Origin: JBCCTX01 sp965263105
GTDB lineage: Bacteria > Bacteroidota > Bacteroidia > J057
Direction: 5' to 3'
Assembly (NCBI GenBank): GCA_965263105.1
Contig: CBDHGL010000003.1
Location: forward strand, 992,001-1,056,000
Length of the DNA: 64,000 nucleotides
Shown here piece by piece: positions 32,660 to 41,608 of this stretch. Numbering within the stretch: position 1 is the first letter of the stretch; every line of letters begins with the position of its first letter. A program made the translations under genes and the position numbers. A model generated the notes under the pieces. The model had not been told where the DNA came from. It was given only the letters and a program-made list of their open reading frames with translations, and made no database searches.

Positions 32660-33366
32660 TATGACAATATAGACTTCACATAGCTTAGGCCAAATAGGCC
32701 TGCTGTTTCAGACCGAAGTCGATTAGTTCCTAAAGACACCGCGCAAAACCCTTGTTTTTCTGCCGAATGAACTTCTTCTGCTGAAAAATCCCCTTCTGGA
32801 CCTATTAATAAGCTCAGCTGTGCTGAATTCTGGATTTCTACAGAATATTCTTGAATGGCAGTTTGACTTTCGCACCAGGCGATAAGCTTACAAGTGCCAT
32901 GTTCCTGGAGGATAAAATTTGAAAAAGGAAGTAGAGGATGAAGTTTGGGTATTTTCGACCTTTTCGACTGCTTGACGGCTGACAATAGAATTTTATCCAT
33001 CCTCGCTTCTTTCGGGAGCCTGCTCTGGTGGGTATGTTTACACTGAATAGGGTAAATATGCTTAACCCCTAATTCTACAGCTTTTTCTAATAACCATTCA
33101 AATCGATCTTTTTTGGCTAATGGGGAAATAGCGAGGGAAATGTCAAAAGGAGTTTCTCCCCAGTTTTTTTGAGCTTCGCCGAGGGTTAGCCATACCTCTC
33201 CGGAGCTAATCGAATCAATCTGAGCAGGATAATAATTTCCCTTCCCATCGATTGTATGAATGGAGTCGCCAAGCTTGTGCCGCAATACCTTAGTGCAGTG
33301 CTTGGCTTCTTCCTTATTGAGTTTTCCCTTATTAGGACCTAAAGGCTGGAGAAAAAAAATTTGCAT
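32656..33366 (-). CDS. rsmE: 16S rRNA (uracil1498-N3)-methyltransferase
   Basis: 236 residues, SPOUT class. The N-terminal PUA-like domain has HCTKVLRHKLGDSIHTIDGK. The SAM-binding knot has WLLEKAVELGVKHIYPIQCK, then LLIGPEGDFSAEEVHSAEKQ and VSLGTNRLRSETAGLFGLSY. RsmE methylates U1498 in the decoding region. Its start at 33366 lies only 16 bp from the start of the divergent DUF4271 gene. Confidence 0.96.
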   Translation of the reverse strand: MQIFFLQPLGPNKGKLNKEEAKHCTKVLRHKLGDSIHTIDGKGNYYPAQIDSISSGEVWLTLGEAQKNWGETPFDISLAISPLAKKDRFEWLLEKAVELGVKHIYPIQCKHTHQSRLPKEARMDKILLSAVKQSKRSKIPKLHPLLPFSNFILQEHGTCKLIAWCESQTAIQEYSVEIQNSAQLSLLIGPEGDFSAEEVHSAEKQGFCAVSLGTNRLRSETAGLFGLSYVKSILSY

Positions 33367-33374
33367 TACCTTTG
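33367..33374 (+). promoter_or_regulatory. TAnnTTTG element of the DUF4271-hemCD operon
   Basis: TACCTTTG ends 8 bp before the ATG at 33382, directly after the divergent rsmE start codon. It implies a leaderless or near-leaderless mRNA. No -33 TTG is seen at the ideal spacing. Confidence 0.5.
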
Positions 33375-33381
33375 CTTTTCA

Positions 33382-34929
33382 ATGACGAAGCTACAAAAGT
33401 ATTGCCTCAAAATGGGAATGGGCTTATGGTTTGGAAGTCTGGTCTTTCCACTTTTTGCCCAGATTCCAGGCGATATAGATACTTCACATCTGCCACTTTT
33501 TGAGTGGGATAAGGTATTCCGTTTGCCGGACCAAGCACCCTTATCGATTCCTTTTGACTATGATTCATTTGAGAATGTAGAGCAACTTTCCTTTTCTTGG
33601 AAGCTAGATCGAGCGTTTCAGGATTCCCTTTATTTACATTTTTTGGGGATAAGCTGGGTAGCAGATTTATATCTGAATGATAAATATTTAGCATCTTTCC
33701 AGAAGCCATTTGAATCTCGATATATAGCTCTAGCACCCGGATGGTTAAAGGTAGGAGAGAATTTCTTTGTCCTCCATATTCGACAAAAGGGGTATTTCCA
33801 AAATTTCCCAGAGGCATTTACAGGAATTTTACATCCCATTAGGGTTTTTGGGAAAAAACCCCAAGAGATCCGTCCGACAAGAAATCCAATAGGTTCCCAT
33901 CTAGACTCCCTTTGGGTGTGGGCACCCTATTTTAGGGACCATGGGTACAGATATACAGACTCCATTGCCTGTAGAGATCTTTTCCATATTCTCAATAGCT
34001 CAGTTAGAACTGTTTATTTTCCCTTTCCTCCACCTCCCAGGCTATTAGAACTTGTGAAAAAATGGGAATTGGAAAGAGTAGATACCCTGCCCAATTCAGC
34101 CTATTTGGCCATGCTCAACCCCTTCCCTTATGAAAAAATGAGTTTCTCTCTTCCCCAAAAATTTTGGTTGGACGCAGAAGGCAATCGGAATCCAAATTAT
34201 GGCCAGTTTATTGAATGGCACTTTCAGCAAATTCAACCTGATCCCTTATCTCCAGGATTGGGGATAGTCGCTATTCTGATGTTTTCTGTACTGGCGCTGA
34301 TCATTGTGAAGTTTGCCAATCCCAGTTTCTATTTCGCCATACAGCGAATGTTTTCCCAACCCATTAAATACATTGATTCCCTCCAAGAAGCAAGCTCAGG
34401 AAATAGCGGTTTTTACTTAATGGTTATGATTATCAATATCATTTCATACAGTATCTTGGTTTTTTTGGCCGTTTATTATATCCAAAGGTCCCAGACATGG
34501 GATTCTATGAGTTTTTTTAGAGAAAACAGCTTGTTAAAACAGGTTTTTTATCCCGTACGGCTTATCCCGGCTTTATTTGTAAGGTCTTTTATAGTTGTGG
34601 GTATTGCTTTTTTGCTGAAATACTTCTTCCTCAGATTGATCGGCGGCATTTTTTCTATTCGCAACTTAAGTTCTGGTATGCTCAACTTAGATGTAATCTG
34701 TAACTTTCCTTATATACAAGTCCTGACTATTCCTATCATGCTCATCTTGATTAATCCGGCGATGAGAGATTTTTATGGAGGCTTATTTATTTTGCTGGGG
34801 CTTATTTATTTCATCCGAAAGATATATACCTATTTCTATAGTCTGGAGAGGTTATTTGACTTTTCATTGGGGGTAAAAATTTTATATATTTGCGCCTTCA
34901 ATATTTTGCCTTATATCATTTGGTTTTGA
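33382..34929 (+). CDS. DUF4271 membrane protein with N-terminal jelly-roll region
   Basis: 515 residues; the ATG at 33382 is preferred over 33361 because the promoter element lies between them. A signal peptide (GLWFGSLVFPLFAQ) is followed by a soluble part of about 270 residues, including WKLDRAFQDSLYLHFLGISW and WVADLYLNDKYLASFQKPFE, which resembles galactose-binding jelly rolls. Eight or so membrane helices form the C-terminal DUF4271 region. The gene precedes hemC and hemD, a neighbourhood where DUF4271 genes recur in Bacteroidota. Function is unknown; a role in heme or envelope metabolism is inference. Confidence 0.72.
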   Translation: MTKLQKYCLKMGMGLWFGSLVFPLFAQIPGDIDTSHLPLFEWDKVFRLPDQAPLSIPFDYDSFENVEQLSFSWKLDRAFQDSLYLHFLGISWVADLYLNDKYLASFQKPFESRYIALAPGWLKVGENFFVLHIRQKGYFQNFPEAFTGILHPIRVFGKKPQEIRPTRNPIGSHLDSLWVWAPYFRDHGYRYTDSIACRDLFHILNSSVRTVYFPFPPPPRLLELVKKWELERVDTLPNSAYLAMLNPFPYEKMSFSLPQKFWLDAEGNRNPNYGQFIEWHFQQIQPDPLSPGLGIVAILMFSVLALIIVKFANPSFYFAIQRMFSQPIKYIDSLQEASSGNSGFYLMVMIINIISYSILVFLAVYYIQRSQTWDSMSFFRENSLLKQVFYPVRLIPALFVRSFIVVGIAFLLKYFFLRLIGGIFSIRNLSSGMLNLDVICNFPYIQVLTIPIMLILINPAMRDFYGGLFILLGLIYFIRKIYTYFYSLERLFDFSLGVKILYICAFNILPYIIWF

Positions 34930-34941
34930 AATCCAGGGAGA

Positions 34942-35856
34942 ATGAAGGTAAGGATAGGGACGCGGAACAGTCAACTTGCTTTGTGGCAGGCACGTCAGGT
35001 AAAGGACCTGCTTGATGCCTCAGGGATATGGACAGAGATTGTAGAGATTCAGTCGGAGGGAGACCTCAATCAAAGAGATGCATTATATGCCTTAGGTACA
35101 ACGGGCATATTTACTCGTGCACTAGACGAAGCCCTGATCGACCAATCTATTGATATCGCTGTTCACAGTACCAAAGACATTCCCTCGAAGATGCCTTCAT
35201 CGTTGGAAATCTTAGCCTATTTGAAGCGAGAAAATCCTGCAGAAGTACTGATCTCAAATCGTCCAGAGGTAAAGTTGGAAAACTTTTCCCAAGCCTGGGT
35301 TATTGGTACCTCTTCCATTCGAAGAAAGGCACAATTAGCACACTTCACTCCTCATGTACAGGTAAAGGATATCCGAGGTAACCTAAATACCCGAAGGAGG
35401 AAATTAGAAGAAGGGCAATATGATGGCATATTGCTCGCCTATGCGGGAATAAAACGTTTGGGCTGGGAGTCGCTGATAACCCAAAAATTGAATGTTCAGT
35501 CTTTTGTTCCTGCCGTTGGTCAAGGAGCTGTGGCAGTTGTTGCTCGGAAAGAATTTCCAGGTTCTGACAAAATCAAAAGCCTGTTAAATCATACCCTTAC
35601 AGAATGGGCTATAGAATCAGAACGCAGTTTTTTGGCTACTATGGAAGGGGGCTGTCATAGCCCCATCTTCGGCCTGGCAACGGTTACTCAGGGAACCCTA
35701 TCTCTTACAGCTGGAATTCTCAGTGAGGGAGGCCAAAATATGATTAAAAGGAGGAAAGAAGGGAATGTTGCCCGTGGGAAGGAGCTAGGGCGCATACTTG
35801 CTATGGAAGTATTGGAAGAAATTCAGATTAATCCTATTGAAATTCATGAACACTAA
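34942..35856 (+). CDS. hemC: Hydroxymethylbilane synthase (porphobilinogen deaminase)
   Basis: 304 residues. Family motifs: RIGTRNSQLALWQARQVKDL, DIAVHSTKDIPSKMP, VIGTSSIRRKAQL and DIRGNLNTRRRKLEEGQYDG. Cys238 in MEGGCHSPIFG carries the dipyrromethane cofactor. It polymerises four porphobilinogens for heme. It lies 12 bp after the DUF4271 gene and overlaps hemD by 11 bp, so translation is probably coupled. Confidence 0.97.
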   Translation: MKVRIGTRNSQLALWQARQVKDLLDASGIWTEIVEIQSEGDLNQRDALYALGTTGIFTRALDEALIDQSIDIAVHSTKDIPSKMPSSLEILAYLKRENPAEVLISNRPEVKLENFSQAWVIGTSSIRRKAQLAHFTPHVQVKDIRGNLNTRRRKLEEGQYDGILLAYAGIKRLGWESLITQKLNVQSFVPAVGQGAVAVVARKEFPGSDKIKSLLNHTLTEWAIESERSFLATMEGGCHSPIFGLATVTQGTLSLTAGILSEGGQNMIKRRKEGNVARGKELGRILAMEVLEEIQINPIEIHEH

Positions 35857-36607
35857 CAATTCGGTCAAAAAGATATTGATTTCTCAACCCGAGCCTACCG
35901 ACGCTCATTCACCGTATTTTAGATTAGCCGAAAAATGGGGGTTGAAGATAGACTTTAGGAAATTTATTCAGGTAGAAGGTATTTCGTTAGATGATTTTCG
36001 AAAACAAGGAGTAAACCCAGAAGACTTTTCTGCAATAATCTTTACAAGTAAAGTCGCAGTAGATCATTTTTTCCGCCTTTTAGGGGAAATGCGTGTAGAT
36101 GAGTTGCCCAAGGAAACCAAATATTTCTGTGTGGGAGAGGCCACTTCTCGTTACCTGCAAAAGTATATAGTTGTCCGTAAAAGGAAATTATTTGTTGGGG
36201 AAAGAAAGGCAATGGATTTAGCACCGATTATTATCAAAAAACATACTAAGGAAAAGTTTCTTTTTCCCTGTAGTAGCATTCATAGAAAGGAATTACCCAA
36301 CATTTTGAGGGAAAATAAAGTTGATGTAACGGAGTCTGTTATATATGAAACGGTAGCTAGTGATCTTTCCGACTTGGAAAACGTAAACTACGATATGATT
36401 TGCTTTTTTTCTCCCTCTGGGATCAAATCACTTTATAAGAATTTCCCAGACTTTGTTCAAAATAATACGCGAATCGCTGTTTTTGGCCCCACTACTGCGA
36501 AGGAAGCCAATAAGCAGGGACTGCGGGTGGATGTGGAAGCACCCAAGCCTCAGATTCCTTCTATGACAGCAGCTATAGAAAGCTATCTAAAGCAAGGATC
36601 TAAATAG
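35846..36607 (+). CDS. hemD: Uroporphyrinogen-III synthase
   Basis: 253 residues from the ATG at 35846 (MNTNNSVKKILISQPEPTDA), overlapping the hemC end by 11 bp; an upstream ATG in frame is inside hemC. Two Rossmann-like lobes are visible. Conserved points are AIIFTSKVAVDHFF, FCVGEATSRYLQKY, FLFPCSSIHRKELPNILREN, CFFSPSGIKSLYKNF and AVFGPTTAKEANKQGLRVDV. It closes hydroxymethylbilane to uroporphyrinogen III. HemD is always divergent, and the hemC link supports it. Confidence 0.93.
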   Translation: MNTNNSVKKILISQPEPTDAHSPYFRLAEKWGLKIDFRKFIQVEGISLDDFRKQGVNPEDFSAIIFTSKVAVDHFFRLLGEMRVDELPKETKYFCVGEATSRYLQKYIVVRKRKLFVGERKAMDLAPIIIKKHTKEKFLFPCSSIHRKELPNILRENKVDVTESVIYETVASDLSDLENVNYDMICFFSPSGIKSLYKNFPDFVQNNTRIAVFGPTTAKEANKQGLRVDVEAPKPQIPSMTAAIESYLKQGSK

Positions 36608-36676
36608 GGATTTATTTTGTACTTGAATATTATATATAAAATCCTCAATTTACGGGCAATTAATGTATACCTGCGG

Positions 36677-37645
36677 ATGAAAAAGTATTTGCTGCTGTTG
36701 GGAATGGTCTTGCTTGTGTCTCATTCAATGTATGGGCAAATTTTCATTCAGAATACGCTGTATCCCTACAACCGCTTTGTTTATAACCCAGCGGCTGCGG
36801 GAGTTTCTGGTGAAACTACTCTTACGTTAATGGGTAGACTGCAATGGTTGGGCATTGACGGGGCTCCTAGGTTGCTTACTGCAAGTTTAGACGCTCCCCT
36901 GGATGGGATTGACAGTGGTATTGGTGCCTACATCATTCGAGATGAGTTAGGTCCCCTCTCTACAACAGGACTTAATTTTGCCTACTCCTACAGAATGTCT
37001 CTCGGCAAAGGAACACTTAGTGCAGGGGTATCCGGCGGAATTTTACAAAAAGCCCTCGATGGGGACTTTATCTATAACCTGGATAATGGCGAGGATCCGC
37101 TTATTCCTTCTGGGGCCTTCTCTGCTAGTCAGGTAGTGCCCGGGCTCGCTGCAGGTCTATATTATAGTCATCCCAATGCCGATGGAGATGAATTGTTTTA
37201 CGCAGGTATTTCAGGCCAAGATTTACTTGAACCCTCGATTGATGATCTTACTCTCTCTCCAGGAACAGGAGCTATCTCAAGAGTAGCCCGTTCGTATTAT
37301 CTATTGGGAGGGGTGAATATACCTATTACTTCTGATGTAATCTTACACCCGAGTTTTGCTACCCGTACCGATGGTAATTCCTATCAATTGGATGGTAGCA
37401 TGCATGTATCTTTTAAATCATTCCTTTTGGGAGCTTCCTATAGAACCATTAGCAATGAATCTGTTTCTGGAATAGTTGGTGCCAGATTATCTGACCAATT
37501 ATTTTTTGCCTATGCCTACGATTTTGTTCTATCTGACCTAAACGCTCAAAGCGACCTCTCCTCCCACGAACTGGTCATTTCCTATACCCTGCAAGGTTCA
37601 GGTGTTAAAAGACGATTTGACGACGTAATTAAAAAGACTTGGTAA
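36677..37645 (+). CDS. porP: PorP/SprF family type IX secretion membrane protein
   Basis: 322 residues from the ATG at 36677 (MKKYLLLLGMVLLVSHSMYG), which gives a good signal peptide; the upstream extension is not needed. The family signature FIQNTLYPYNRFVYNPAAAG lies just after cleavage. The rest alternates as a beta barrel (GLNFAYSYRMSLGKGTLSAG, then GAISRVARSYYLLGGVNIPI), ending FDDVIKKTW. PorP/SprF proteins help the T9SS handle large or type B CTD substrates and motility adhesins. It precedes gldKLMN by 180 bp, the classical order. Confidence 0.93.
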   Translation: MKKYLLLLGMVLLVSHSMYGQIFIQNTLYPYNRFVYNPAAAGVSGETTLTLMGRLQWLGIDGAPRLLTASLDAPLDGIDSGIGAYIIRDELGPLSTTGLNFAYSYRMSLGKGTLSAGVSGGILQKALDGDFIYNLDNGEDPLIPSGAFSASQVVPGLAAGLYYSHPNADGDELFYAGISGQDLLEPSIDDLTLSPGTGAISRVARSYYLLGGVNIPITSDVILHPSFATRTDGNSYQLDGSMHVSFKSFLLGASYRTISNESVSGIVGARLSDQLFFAYAYDFVLSDLNAQSDLSSHELVISYTLQGSGVKRRFDDVIKKTW

Positions 37646-37824
37646 ATAAACGTGTATGTAAAAAAATCTCTACATTTTTTAAACATATAAAAACCATAAT
37701 CTTTTTGTTTCACATCCTTCAAAGGAAGTGAAATTTAATTACTAAAGCGGCACGATTTATGCACAACGTTGCATAGTTGTATTCTCAAATCAACCAGTAT
37801 ACTTTTTTTGAAACCAGCGCAGAT

Positions 37825-38967
37825 ATGAAACGAATTAGTTTTTTCCTCGCCGTCTTGGCAGTGATCGTCCAGGGATGTGGACTCTTTGGCGGTAAGACTA
37901 CAGGTTCACGTGGAGAGCTCACCGGTGTATTAGATCGTCCTACGTGGGACTTTTATCGACCCGTAGGGATGGTTAGAATTCCCGCAGGTAGTTTTCACAT
38001 TGGACAAAACGATCAAGATGTTCCCAACTCACAAATTGCTCCTAGGAAGCAAATTACTATCGGGGCCTTCTTGATGGATGAAACAGAAATTTCAAATAAC
38101 CAGTATCGTCAATTTCTTCAGGCTGTTACCGGAGAAGGTACAGCTGGGGATGATGAATTATATTACGATAATCAAGACAGTGAAGACGAAATAGTTCCGT
38201 TTCAACTGGATGCTAACATGTCTAATGAAGACATTCTCCCCGATTCGACTGTATGGACCAGAGATTTTGCCTATGCCTACAATGAGCCTATGATGGAATA
38301 CTATTTCCAACATTCGGCCTTTGACGATTATCCAGTTGTGGGGATAGACTGGTACGCAGCCAGAGAATTCTGTAGATGGAGATCTATACACCTCAATAAC
38401 TATCGCCAGGACCGCAAACTGGAGAAGATTCCTAAATTCCGCCTTCCATCAGAAGCCGAATGGGAATACGCCAGCAGAGGGGGGTATGAGCACAAAATCT
38501 ATCCCTGGGAAGGTCCATACCTACGCAACTCCAAAGGATGCTTCCTGGCTAACTTCAAGCCTGGTAGAGGAAATTATATAGACGACAACTTTGCTTATAC
38601 AGCTCCCGTAGACGCTTATATTCCCAATGACTATGGATTGTATAACATGCCCGGTAACGTTTCTGAGTGGTGCCAAGACGACTTCGAAGAAGCTGCTTAT
38701 ACTTATGTCAATGACATGAACCCCCTTTACAAAGATCCCAGATTCCCTAAGGATGATAAAGATCGCTACCCTGGCTTTGAATCAACTATGCGTGAAGTAC
38801 CCCTTCCCCCGCTTCGCAAAGCTGTTCGTGGAGGATCCTGGAAAGACATTGGATACTTTTTGTCTAATGGTTCCCGTTCTTATGAATATGCAGACACCGC
38901 TAAAGCTTTCATAGGATTTCGCTGTGTTGTTACAGAAGTGGGATCTTCTGCCTCAAGAAGATATTAA
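37825..38967 (+). CDS. gldK: Type IX secretion/gliding lipoprotein GldK
   Basis: 380 residues from the ATG at 37825 (MKRISFFLAVLAVIVQGCGL); Cys18 is the lipidation site. The body is a formylglycine-generating-enzyme-like (sulfatase-modifying) fold: MVRIPAGSFHIGQNDQDVPN, FLMDETEISNNQYRQFLQ, RLPSEAEWEYASRGG, NMPGNVSEWCQDDFE and AVRGGSWKDIGYFLSNGSRS. GldK forms the periplasmic ring with GldN under the outer membrane. This fold has no known catalysis in GldK. It heads gldKLMN. Confidence 0.95.
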   Translation: MKRISFFLAVLAVIVQGCGLFGGKTTGSRGELTGVLDRPTWDFYRPVGMVRIPAGSFHIGQNDQDVPNSQIAPRKQITIGAFLMDETEISNNQYRQFLQAVTGEGTAGDDELYYDNQDSEDEIVPFQLDANMSNEDILPDSTVWTRDFAYAYNEPMMEYYFQHSAFDDYPVVGIDWYAAREFCRWRSIHLNNYRQDRKLEKIPKFRLPSEAEWEYASRGGYEHKIYPWEGPYLRNSKGCFLANFKPGRGNYIDDNFAYTAPVDAYIPNDYGLYNMPGNVSEWCQDDFEEAAYTYVNDMNPLYKDPRFPKDDKDRYPGFESTMREVPLPPLRKAVRGGSWKDIGYFLSNGSRSYEYADTAKAFIGFRCVVTEVGSSASRRY

Positions 38968-39038
38968 TACACGTAAGAATTTAATTGACTTTGGGTTTTT
39001 TCTGAATAAGGAAAAGCCTCTTTCTCAAAGCGTTTTAT

Positions 39039-39046
39039 TATATTTG
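39039..39046 (+). promoter_or_regulatory. Possible internal promoter before gldL
   Basis: TATATTTG lies 51 bp upstream of gldL in the 130-bp gldK-gldL gap and could give separate transcription of gldLMN. No -33 TTG at a good spacing is seen. Confidence 0.4.
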
Positions 39047-39097
39047 TAGTACTTTTCTCAAGTTATTAGGCAAATTAAAACTTAAGTAAACTTAACA

Positions 39098-39877
39098 ATG
39101 GCAAGCAAAAAGAAAATTAAGTCTGGTGCCAAGCTCCTCAATATGGTTTATGGTATTGGAGCCGCGCTCGTGATATTAGGTGCATTATTTAAAATCATGC
39201 ACTGGCCATTTGCAAACGAGTTCCTCATTTTGGGTATGGGAACAGAGGTTTTGATATTTTTCATTTCCGCCTTCGATTTCAGTTCAATTGGTGGGGATTA
39301 TGAGTGGGAAAAAGTATATCCCGTACTAGCTGAAGGAAATGGACATGTAGAGCCAGCTACAATTGATACATCCTGGACTCAGAGTTTAGATCAATTGGAT
39401 GGTAAGGTTTTTGGCGCACTTTCCAACACTTTGGAAGGCCTGAACAACAATGTAAGTAGGTTGTCTGGGGTAGCCGATGCCGCTGGTGCTACCAATGATT
39501 ATGCAATGAAAATTAAGGAAGCAGCTGGAAAGATTGATAACCTCAATAGAAGCTATTCTGTAGCAGTTGACTCTATGAGTGGTTTTGCCAATGCAGCTTC
39601 TGATGCCCGTGCGTATCACGAACAGGTACAGAAAATTACCAGCAACTTGAGCTCTTTGAACTCTATCTATGAGTTGGAGTTACAAGATGCCAAGACTCAC
39701 CTGAAGTCTCTCAACCAGTTCTATGCCAGCATGACGCAGGCAATGCAAAATATGTCTGAGGCCAGCAAAGATGCCGAAGCATATAAGCAAGGAATGGCCG
39801 ATCTGAATAAGAACTTAGGCCGACTCAACCGAGTATACGGTAATATGCTTTCAGCTATGTCTGGAGGTCTGCAGTAA
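39098..39877 (+). CDS. gldL: Gliding motor / T9SS inner-membrane protein GldL
   Basis: 259 residues. Two membrane helices occupy residues about 10-60 (LLNMVYGIGAALVILGALFK, then MHWPFANEFLILGMGTEVLI), with the characteristic KIMHWPFA between them. The rest is a cytoplasmic coiled-coil region with repeated Leu-Asn-rich heptads (NSIYELELQDAKTHLKSLNQ). GldL and GldM form the proton-driven motor that powers T9SS and gliding. It is followed by gldM after 35 bp. Confidence 0.96.
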   Translation: MASKKKIKSGAKLLNMVYGIGAALVILGALFKIMHWPFANEFLILGMGTEVLIFFISAFDFSSIGGDYEWEKVYPVLAEGNGHVEPATIDTSWTQSLDQLDGKVFGALSNTLEGLNNNVSRLSGVADAAGATNDYAMKIKEAAGKIDNLNRSYSVAVDSMSGFANAASDARAYHEQVQKITSNLSSLNSIYELELQDAKTHLKSLNQFYASMTQAMQNMSEASKDAEAYKQGMADLNKNLGRLNRVYGNMLSAMSGGLQ

Positions 39878-39912
39878 GTACGTTCACGTTCCATCTTTAA
39901 AAATTTATCATC

Positions 39913-41592
39913 ATGGCTTCAGGAAAACAATCTCCCCGCCAGAAGATGATTAACATGATGTACCTGGTACTTACCGCATTACTCGCACTCAATGTGAGTA
40001 AGGAAGTCCTGGACGCATTTGAAATCATCAGGGGAAAACTTAATACCACTGCACTAACTGCCAACAACAACGCAAATAACTTCGTCACTACGATGAAGGA
40101 GACAATTGATGAGGAGGTAAAAAATGAGGGGAAGCGGACAAATATTGGACTCAAGGATACCTTGGATCTTATTACCTCGCAGACGGCTGCCATCATCAAA
40201 GAAATAGATGACCATGTAGTAGGTCTGGAGACCCTTGTTGGCGTAGATCCCGAAACGGGAGAAATCGAGAAAAAGGATGAATTGGAGGCCAATTACCAGT
40301 ATTGGATGGGACAAAATGACCTAGCCAATGGAGGACATGGCAATGGCAAAGGAAATGATCTTCGCCAAAAAATGAATGATTATTATGCTTTTCTAAATAA
40401 CATTCAGAAACTTAATACCAAAGATCCTCAGCAAAAAGCTCAATTAACAGCAAAGGAAGTTCCCGATGAGATTGCCGGTAATGATGGGCAAATGAAGACT
40501 TGGGAACTTTATAATTTCGATGGGCCTGTAATTGGCAACTTGGCCATATTAGAAGCCTTCAAATCGGATATTTACGAGGAGCAGAAAAAGCTATTAGACT
40601 TTTTGAATGGTCGTTTAGGAGTAAGTGTATTTAAATCAGATAAAGTTATAGCCGTTAATTCACCTGTCTCTACTATAGTCCCTGCGGGCCTCCCTTTCGA
40701 GACGCGTTTGGCCATTGCCTTGTCTTCTTCCACTATTACTCCAAAATACGCTTCAGGAAGTGGATCTATCGAAATGCAGGATGATGGAACCGCCCTTTTG
40801 AAGATCACGGCAAGTGGGGGCGCTATTCCTAAAGGTAAGACAGAAGGGAAGCAAAGTTATACAGCTTCTATCCAGGTTCCTAAGGCTACTGGTGGGTTTG
40901 AAACCCTCGAAATAAAAGAGGAATTCACCGTTCGGAAACCCTCCGTGGAAATTACCTCAGCCTCTGTACAGAATCTCTATAGAAACTGTGCCAACGATGT
41001 GAACATCCGTGTACCAGCTTTGGGCGATTATTACAACCCAAAGGTTTCAGCCTCTTCTGCAAGTGTACAAGGGTCTCAGAAAAGTAAGGAGCAGTTTCGG
41101 ATCATTCCTACGGGTAAAACCTGTGTTGTATCTGTTGCTAATACACTCAATGGGAAAACGACCAAAATAGGCGATGTGCCCTATAAGGTAATTGAACCTC
41201 CGAAGCCTCAGATAGCTATTGGGGTAAATGGACGGATTCTTCAGGGTGCGACTCCTGTAAAAAAAGGTAGTAGGATACAAGTAACCTTGATGCCAGACGC
41301 AGATTTCAAAGCCTCTTTGCCTGCAGATGCTAGATACCAGATTTCCAAAATTACAGTGAAAGCGAAGCTTTCTTTGGGTGCTCCTAGAGCTATTAACACC
41401 ATAAACACCGCCGGGAAGGATGCTACCAAGCCAATAAGGGTAACTTTAGGGCCTCAGAGTAGTTCTATACGTTCCAATACGACCGTATATATCGAGCTTG
41501 ATGAAATTATCCGAGTAAACTTCCAGGGGAAGAAGATCACCGACAGGCGCTTCTTAGCGACAGAGAAATTGGGTACGATTGTGATAGAATAA
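39913..41592 (+). CDS. gldM: Gliding motor / T9SS protein GldM
   Basis: 559 residues. One N-terminal membrane helix (QKMINMMYLVLTALLALNVS) is followed by a long periplasmic part. The first section is helical, then comes a series of beta domains (FEVRKPSVEITSASVQNLYR-like region, then AIGVNGRILQGATPVKKGSR). Family members are about 510-560 residues. GldM spans the periplasm to contact GldK/GldN. The RQKMINMMYLVLTALLALNV motif is highly conserved. Confidence 0.96.
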   Translation: MASGKQSPRQKMINMMYLVLTALLALNVSKEVLDAFEIIRGKLNTTALTANNNANNFVTTMKETIDEEVKNEGKRTNIGLKDTLDLITSQTAAIIKEIDDHVVGLETLVGVDPETGEIEKKDELEANYQYWMGQNDLANGGHGNGKGNDLRQKMNDYYAFLNNIQKLNTKDPQQKAQLTAKEVPDEIAGNDGQMKTWELYNFDGPVIGNLAILEAFKSDIYEEQKKLLDFLNGRLGVSVFKSDKVIAVNSPVSTIVPAGLPFETRLAIALSSSTITPKYASGSGSIEMQDDGTALLKITASGGAIPKGKTEGKQSYTASIQVPKATGGFETLEIKEEFTVRKPSVEITSASVQNLYRNCANDVNIRVPALGDYYNPKVSASSASVQGSQKSKEQFRIIPTGKTCVVSVANTLNGKTTKIGDVPYKVIEPPKPQIAIGVNGRILQGATPVKKGSRIQVTLMPDADFKASLPADARYQISKITVKAKLSLGAPRAINTINTAGKDATKPIRVTLGPQSSSIRSNTTVYIELDEIIRVNFQGKKITDRRFLATEKLGTIVIE

Positions 41593-41608
41593 CACCATTA
41601 GTATTAGT

